A program made the translations under genes and the position numbers. A stretch of DNA of 35,717 nt from Comamonadaceae bacterium (GTDB taxonomy: Bacteria > Pseudomonadota > Gammaproteobacteria > Burkholderiales > Burkholderiaceae_C): assembly GCA_947378275.1 (NCBI GenBank), contig CANCJD010000005.1, forward strand, positions 1 to 35,717, in the 5' to 3' direction. The notes beneath the pieces are model-generated. The model was not told where the DNA came from. It searched no databases and saw only the letters and a list, made by a program, of their open reading frames with translations. Shown here piece by piece: positions 30,311 to 35,717 of this stretch. The stretch's first letter is position 1. The number at the start of each line of letters is the position of its first letter.

Positions 30311-31084
30311 ATGAAAAATCTGTTTACCAATGATTACGTCCTTCTGGAAAACTACCTGAGCCCAGAGATATGCCAGCGCTGGGAAAAGAAAATCCTCAGC
30401 CACCTGGACATATTCGGCGCCGATGTAGAACCGGCCTATGGGCAAATGGCGGCCTATTACGGAATGATCGAGGCGGGGCTCAACGAGAGTTATTACCGCT
30501 TCGCCGAAAAGCACAACAAATACCTGCTCAAGGAATTCCCCGAAGTGGCCGGCGTCATTGCCGACGCCGGACGTCTGATTCTGAGCCACTCGGGCCTAAA
30601 GCCCGACGCCCTGCCGGTGGTGCCGCGCGACAAGAAGTATTTTCAAATCGGCGGATTTAACCTGCAGTTGCAGAGCTGGGATCTGTACAACATCCACACC
30701 GATACCGAGGGGCTGCTGCAATACCCCGCCAGTATTTTTGAGGAAAAAACCCGCGCTTATTCTTGCGTGGTATCCATCAAACGCACGGCGCAACACAGCA
30801 AAGACCGGGGCGGTGACCTCGACATCTGGCGCCAGCGGGTGCTGGCCGACGCGCTCGACGGCTTTTACAAGCGCGACGGATATTCAGCCCGGTCCAACAA
30901 ACTGCGCGAGAAAGTGCCCTATAAAGTGGGCAATATGATGCTGTTCGACAGCTTTATGCCACACGTGGTGATTCCCTTCAAAATCAAAAAGAAGGACGAC
31001 CGGCGCATTTCTTTTGTGGTGCACTTTAATTACCGCAAACACACCGAGCGCAATCCGTTTCCGCACCTGGAATATTGGTACTGA
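30311..31084 (+). CDS. 2OG-Fe(II) dioxygenase, prolyl-4-hydroxylase-like
   Basis: 257 aa; YNIHTDTEG (HxD), GGDLDIW, MLFDSFMPHVV (distal His), DDRRISFVVHFNYR (Arg for 2OG). Confidence 0.82.
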   Translation: MKNLFTNDYVLLENYLSPEICQRWEKKILSHLDIFGADVEPAYGQMAAYYGMIEAGLNESYYRFAEKHNKYLLKEFPEVAGVIADAGRLILSHSGLKPDALPVVPRDKKYFQIGGFNLQLQSWDLYNIHTDTEGLLQYPASIFEEKTRAYSCVVSIKRTAQHSKDRGGDLDIWRQRVLADALDGFYKRDGYSARSNKLREKVPYKVGNMMLFDSFMPHVVIPFKIKKKDDRRISFVVHFNYRKHTERNPFPHLEYWY

Positions 31085-31116
31085 ACGGACTTTGCAGGCC
31101 CGCCCTGCTCCAAGTC

Positions 31117-31887
31117 TTAAAACCCCAAGCGGCGCTGACCAGTGGAGCCTTGGGCGTCGAAGGTTTTTTCCAGTATCTCTGCGCCACCCGAGCGCACCAA
31201 CACCACGCTGCTGGCGCGGGTGCCGTAGTCGGGTGTTTGAATAAATACGGGCGACAGCGCGCGTTCGCGCTCCAAGGGAATGCCGGTGGCGGGCAAATCA
31301 GTATCCGGCGCCAGCGTGCGGTGCTCCAGCAAATCCAGCAGTTGCTCGGGGTCGGGCGCTACGTTGGGATGGGGCACGCCGACGAGGGCGTGCAAGGCCT
31401 GGCTGAGCCGCCGTACCTTGGGCCACGGCGTGTTAAAGCCCGCATTGGACACCGCGCCAATACCGGGCGCCAGCGCCAGGGTACGGCCCGTGTGGCTCTC
31501 AAAGCCCAGCAGCGCATTGCCGTCGAATAGCAAGAGGTTGAACGGGTTGTAAGCACCAGCGCGAGTCTGCAGGCGCTCCACAAAGTCAGCGGCGCTGTGG
31601 TCAGACTGCAAAAAATCGGGCACCAGCGTGCCGCGCGTGGGAGCCTCGCTGCGGCCCAGTGTGGGTTCGCGAAAGTTGGTGATGGCGGCAAACCGGGCTT
31701 GGTGGCTCGGCCCTCGGCCCAGCCCCAGCCACGTGCCACCGGCTTGCGCGTCTTTGCCGGCGAGCACCTGGCCGCAAGTCCATGCGTGCAGCGCCAGCGC
31801 GGGGCGGGCATAAAACTCGTCGCGGTTGGCCAGCACCAACAGCGGCAAGGCGCCGCCGGGCTGCCAGTTCCAGGCAATCAGGCACAT
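31117..31887 (-). CDS. NRDE (TANGO2-like) family protein
   Basis: 256 aa; MCLIAWNWQPGGALPLLVLANRDEFYARPA; GGTWLGLGRGPSHQARFAAITNFREP. Confidence 0.93.
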   Translation of the reverse strand: MCLIAWNWQPGGALPLLVLANRDEFYARPALALHAWTCGQVLAGKDAQAGGTWLGLGRGPSHQARFAAITNFREPTLGRSEAPTRGTLVPDFLQSDHSAADFVERLQTRAGAYNPFNLLLFDGNALLGFESHTGRTLALAPGIGAVSNAGFNTPWPKVRRLSQALHALVGVPHPNVAPDPEQLLDLLEHRTLAPDTDLPATGIPLERERALSPVFIQTPDYGTRASSVVLVRSGGAEILEKTFDAQGSTGQRRLGF

Positions 31888-31944
31888 GACAACACGCGGG
31901 ACGCGAGCGACATGGGGCCTGCCTGCAACAAGGCAGCAGCCGGT

Positions 31945-33372
31945 TTAGAAGTTGAGCGCGCGCTTGTCCACCGCCAACGCGGCTTCTTTGGTCGCCTCGG
32001 ACAGTGATGGGTGCGCGTGGCAGATGCGGGCAATGTCTTCCGCGCTTGCGCGAAATTCCATGGCCACCACGGCCTCGGCAATCAGCTCGCTGGCTTGGGG
32101 GCCGACGATGTGCACGCCCAAGATTTCGTCGGTCGTGGCGTCGGCCAAGACTTTCACCATGCCGGTGGTGTCGCCCAAGGCGCGGGCGCGCCCGTTGGCC
32201 AAGAAGGGAAAAGTGCCGGCCTTGAAGGCCACGCCATCGGCTTTGAGCTGCTGCTCGGTGCGGCCCACCCAGGCGATTTCGGGGCTGGTGTAAATCACCC
32301 AAGGCACCGTGTTGAAGTTGACGTGCCCGTGTTGACCGGCAATGCGCTCGGCCACGGCTACGCCCTCTTCTTCTGCCTTGTGCGCCAGCATGGGGCCACG
32401 CACCACGTCGCCCACGGCCCAGATGCCGGGCACGTTGGTTTTGCAATCCGCGTCCACCACAATCGCGCCGCGCTCGTCCAGGGCCAGGCCCACGGCAGCG
32501 GCGTTCAAGCCGATGGTGTTGGGCACGCGGCCGATGCTGACGATGAGCTTGTCGGCGTCCAACACCAAGGCTTCGCCTTTGGCATTGGTATAGGCCACGG
32601 ACACGCCTTTTTTGCCGACCTTGATGTCGCCGACTTTCACGCCGAGTTCGATTTTCAGGCCCTGCTTGTCAAAGGCTTTTTTGGCTTCTTTGGCGATTTG
32701 CTGGTCTACGGCGCCCAGGAATGTGGGCAGGCCCTCAAGAATCGTGACGTCCGCGCCCAGGCGGCGCCAAACCGAACCCATTTCCAGGCCAATCACGCCA
32801 GAGCCAATCAGCGCCAGCTTCTTGGGCACCGCGCCCACGCGCAGCGCGCCATCGTTAGACAGCACGTTGACCTCGTCAAACGGCGTGCCGGGCAAGGCGC
32901 GCGCATTGGAGCCAGTGGCCACAATCACGTGCTTGGCGGTCAGCGTTTCTTCGGCTGCGCCCGTCACCTGCACCGTGTGGCCAGCGTCGCTAGAGCCCAC
33001 AAAGGCACCCCGACCGTGGAAGAAGGTGACCTTGTTCTTCTTGAACAGGTATTGGATGCCGTCGTTGTTTTGCTTGACCACCAGGTCTTTGCGCGCCAGC
33101 ATCTGGCCCACGTCCATTTGCACCTTGCCCACCGAAATGCCGTGCTCGGCGAAATGGTGGTTGGCGTGGTCAAAGTGTTCGCTGGACTGCAGCAAGGCCT
33201 TGGACGGAATGCAGCCCACATTGGTGCAGGTGCCACCCAGGGCCGGGCCGCCAGTGGCGTTCTTCCACTCGTCCACACAGGCGACCTGGAAACCGAGTTG
33301 GGCTGCGCGGATGGCTGCGATGTAGCCGCCAGGGCCGCCGCCGATCACGACGACGTCAAATTGTTTGCTCAT
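31945..33372 (-). CDS. lpdA: Dihydrolipoyl dehydrogenase (E3)
   Basis: 475 aa; [41 protein letters not shown]-terminal [15 protein letters not shown]. Confidence 0.96.
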   Translation of the reverse strand: MSKQFDVVVIGGGPGGYIAAIRAAQLGFQVACVDEWKNATGGPALGGTCTNVGCIPSKALLQSSEHFDHANHHFAEHGISVGKVQMDVGQMLARKDLVVKQNNDGIQYLFKKNKVTFFHGRGAFVGSSDAGHTVQVTGAAEETLTAKHVIVATGSNARALPGTPFDEVNVLSNDGALRVGAVPKKLALIGSGVIGLEMGSVWRRLGADVTILEGLPTFLGAVDQQIAKEAKKAFDKQGLKIELGVKVGDIKVGKKGVSVAYTNAKGEALVLDADKLIVSIGRVPNTIGLNAAAVGLALDERGAIVVDADCKTNVPGIWAVGDVVRGPMLAHKAEEEGVAVAERIAGQHGHVNFNTVPWVIYTSPEIAWVGRTEQQLKADGVAFKAGTFPFLANGRARALGDTTGMVKVLADATTDEILGVHIVGPQASELIAEAVVAMEFRASAEDIARICHAHPSLSEATKEAALAVDKRALNF

Positions 33373-33386
33373 ATTGGGCTTTCTGA

Positions 33387-34643
<1,257 letters not shown>

Positions 34644-34694
34644 ATCAGTTCTTTCGGTATGTGTTCAGTTGTATTGGTGCGCAAAAGGCGCGAC

Positions 34695-35717
34695 TTATTT
34701 GGTCAGGACAAAGCCTTTGAGCTTGCCAAAAGCGCCTTCAACCAGCGCTTTTTGCTGCTCTTGGTGCAGGTGCGAGTAACCCACGGCTGGCGAAGCAGAA
34801 GCCGCGCGGCCCGAGTAACCCAGCTTTTGACCTGCGAGCATGTTCTCGTGGACGTAGTGCTGCACAAAGAACCAGGCGCCCTGGTTTTGCGGCTCGTCCT
34901 GCGTCCACACCAGCTCGGTGGCGTTGGGGTACTTTTTGAGCTCGGCACCAAAAGCCTTGTGCGGGAAGGGATAGAGCTGCTCCACGCGCAGGATGGCCAC
35001 GTCGTCGGCACCGGTTTCTTCACGCTTTTTGACCAGGTCGTAATAGACCTTGCCCGAACACACCAGCACGCGCTTGACCTTGTCGGCCTTGAGCGCCTTA
35101 TTCTCGGGAATCACGGTCTGGAAGCTGCCCTTGGTGAACTCGGACACCGGCGAGGTGGCGTCTTTGTTGCGCAACAGCGACTTCGGGGTAAAGATGATCA
35201 GCGGCTTGCGCAGGTCACGCACCATCTGGCGACGCAACACGTGGAAGATCTGGCTGGCCGTGGTCGGCTGCACGATCTGCATATTGGTGTCGGCGGCCAG
35301 TTGCATGAAGCGCTCCAGACGGGCCGAGCTGTGCTCGGGGCCCTGGCCTTCGTAGCCGTGCGGCAGCATGAGCGTCAGGCCGTTCACTCGGCCCCACTTC
35401 ACTTCGCCCGAGGCAATGAATTGGTCGATCACCACTTGCGCGCCGTTGGCAAAGTCGCCGAACTGCGCTTCCCAGATCACCATGGTGTTGGGGTCGTTGG
35501 AGGCGTAGCCGTACTCAAAGCCCAGCACCGCTTCTTCCGACAAGATGGAGTCGATAACGACAAACGGTGCCTGGTTCTCAGACACGTTTTGCAGTGCCAC
35601 GTAGGTGCCGGTGTCCCACTTCTCGCGCTTTTGGTCGTGAATGACGGCATGGCGGTGGGTAAAGGTGCCACGGCCCGAGTCTTCACCCGACAGGCGCACC
35701 GGGTAGCCACTGGCCAC
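34695..35717 (-). CDS. sucA: 2-oxoglutarate dehydrogenase E1 component, C-terminal part (truncated by window edge)
   Basis: 340 aa open at the right edge; RLSGEDSGRGTFTHRHAVIHDQ; MLPHGYEGQGPEHSSARLERFMQLAADTNMQIVQPTT. Confidence 0.97.
   Translation of the reverse strand: MASGYPVRLSGEDSGRGTFTHRHAVIHDQKREKWDTGTYVALQNVSENQAPFVVIDSILSEEAVLGFEYGYASNDPNTMVIWEAQFGDFANGAQVVIDQFIASGEVKWGRVNGLTLMLPHGYEGQGPEHSSARLERFMQLAADTNMQIVQPTTASQIFHVLRRQMVRDLRKPLIIFTPKSLLRNKDATSPVSEFTKGSFQTVIPENKALKADKVKRVLVCSGKVYYDLVKKREETGADDVAILRVEQLYPFPHKAFGAELKKYPNATELVWTQDEPQNQGAWFFVQHYVHENMLAGQKLGYSGRAASASPAVGYSHLHQEQQKALVEGAFGKLKGFVLTK

Noticed and set aside
30062-30589. 175-aa minus-strand ORF spanning the SET/2OG intergenic region
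   Set aside because: Overlaps the SET gene in another frame and is antisense to the dioxygenase; no domain.

Overview
The window is a gene-dense, GC-rich betaproteobacterial (Burkholderiales, Comamonadaceae-like) chromosomal segment. I inferred the taxon from protein style and gene order, not from a search. Most of it is conserved housekeeping genes: lysS - ygjP-like metalloprotease; metC-like lyase; phosphoribosyltransferase; purA-hisZ-hflC-hflK-hflX-hfq-der-bamB-yfgM-like-hisS-ispG-rodZ-like-pilF-rlmN-ndk; rluB-scpB-rluD; bamD (divergent); dinG-like helicase - small Cys-pair periplasmic protein - zapE; and lpdA-sucB-sucA (partial, runs off the right edge). No rRNA, tRNA, CRISPR array, transposase or integrase was seen. 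The least ordinary part is about 27.73-31.1 kb, between zapE and the lpdA/sucB/sucA block. It holds a CxxCxxCC (YkgJ-like) metal/Fe-S-type protein, overlapped by 4 nt by a 298-aa GNAT-fold protein whose C-terminus resembles arginyl-tRNA-protein transferases. Convergent to these is a stand-alone 140-aa SET-domain protein, divergently paired with a prolyl-hydroxylase-like 2OG-Fe(II) dioxygenase. An AT-richer leader with several inverted repeats and unlisted short ORFs precedes the first gene. This is a plausible uncharacterised protein- or peptide-modification cassette, but the link between the genes is inference from adjacency and predicted chemistry only.
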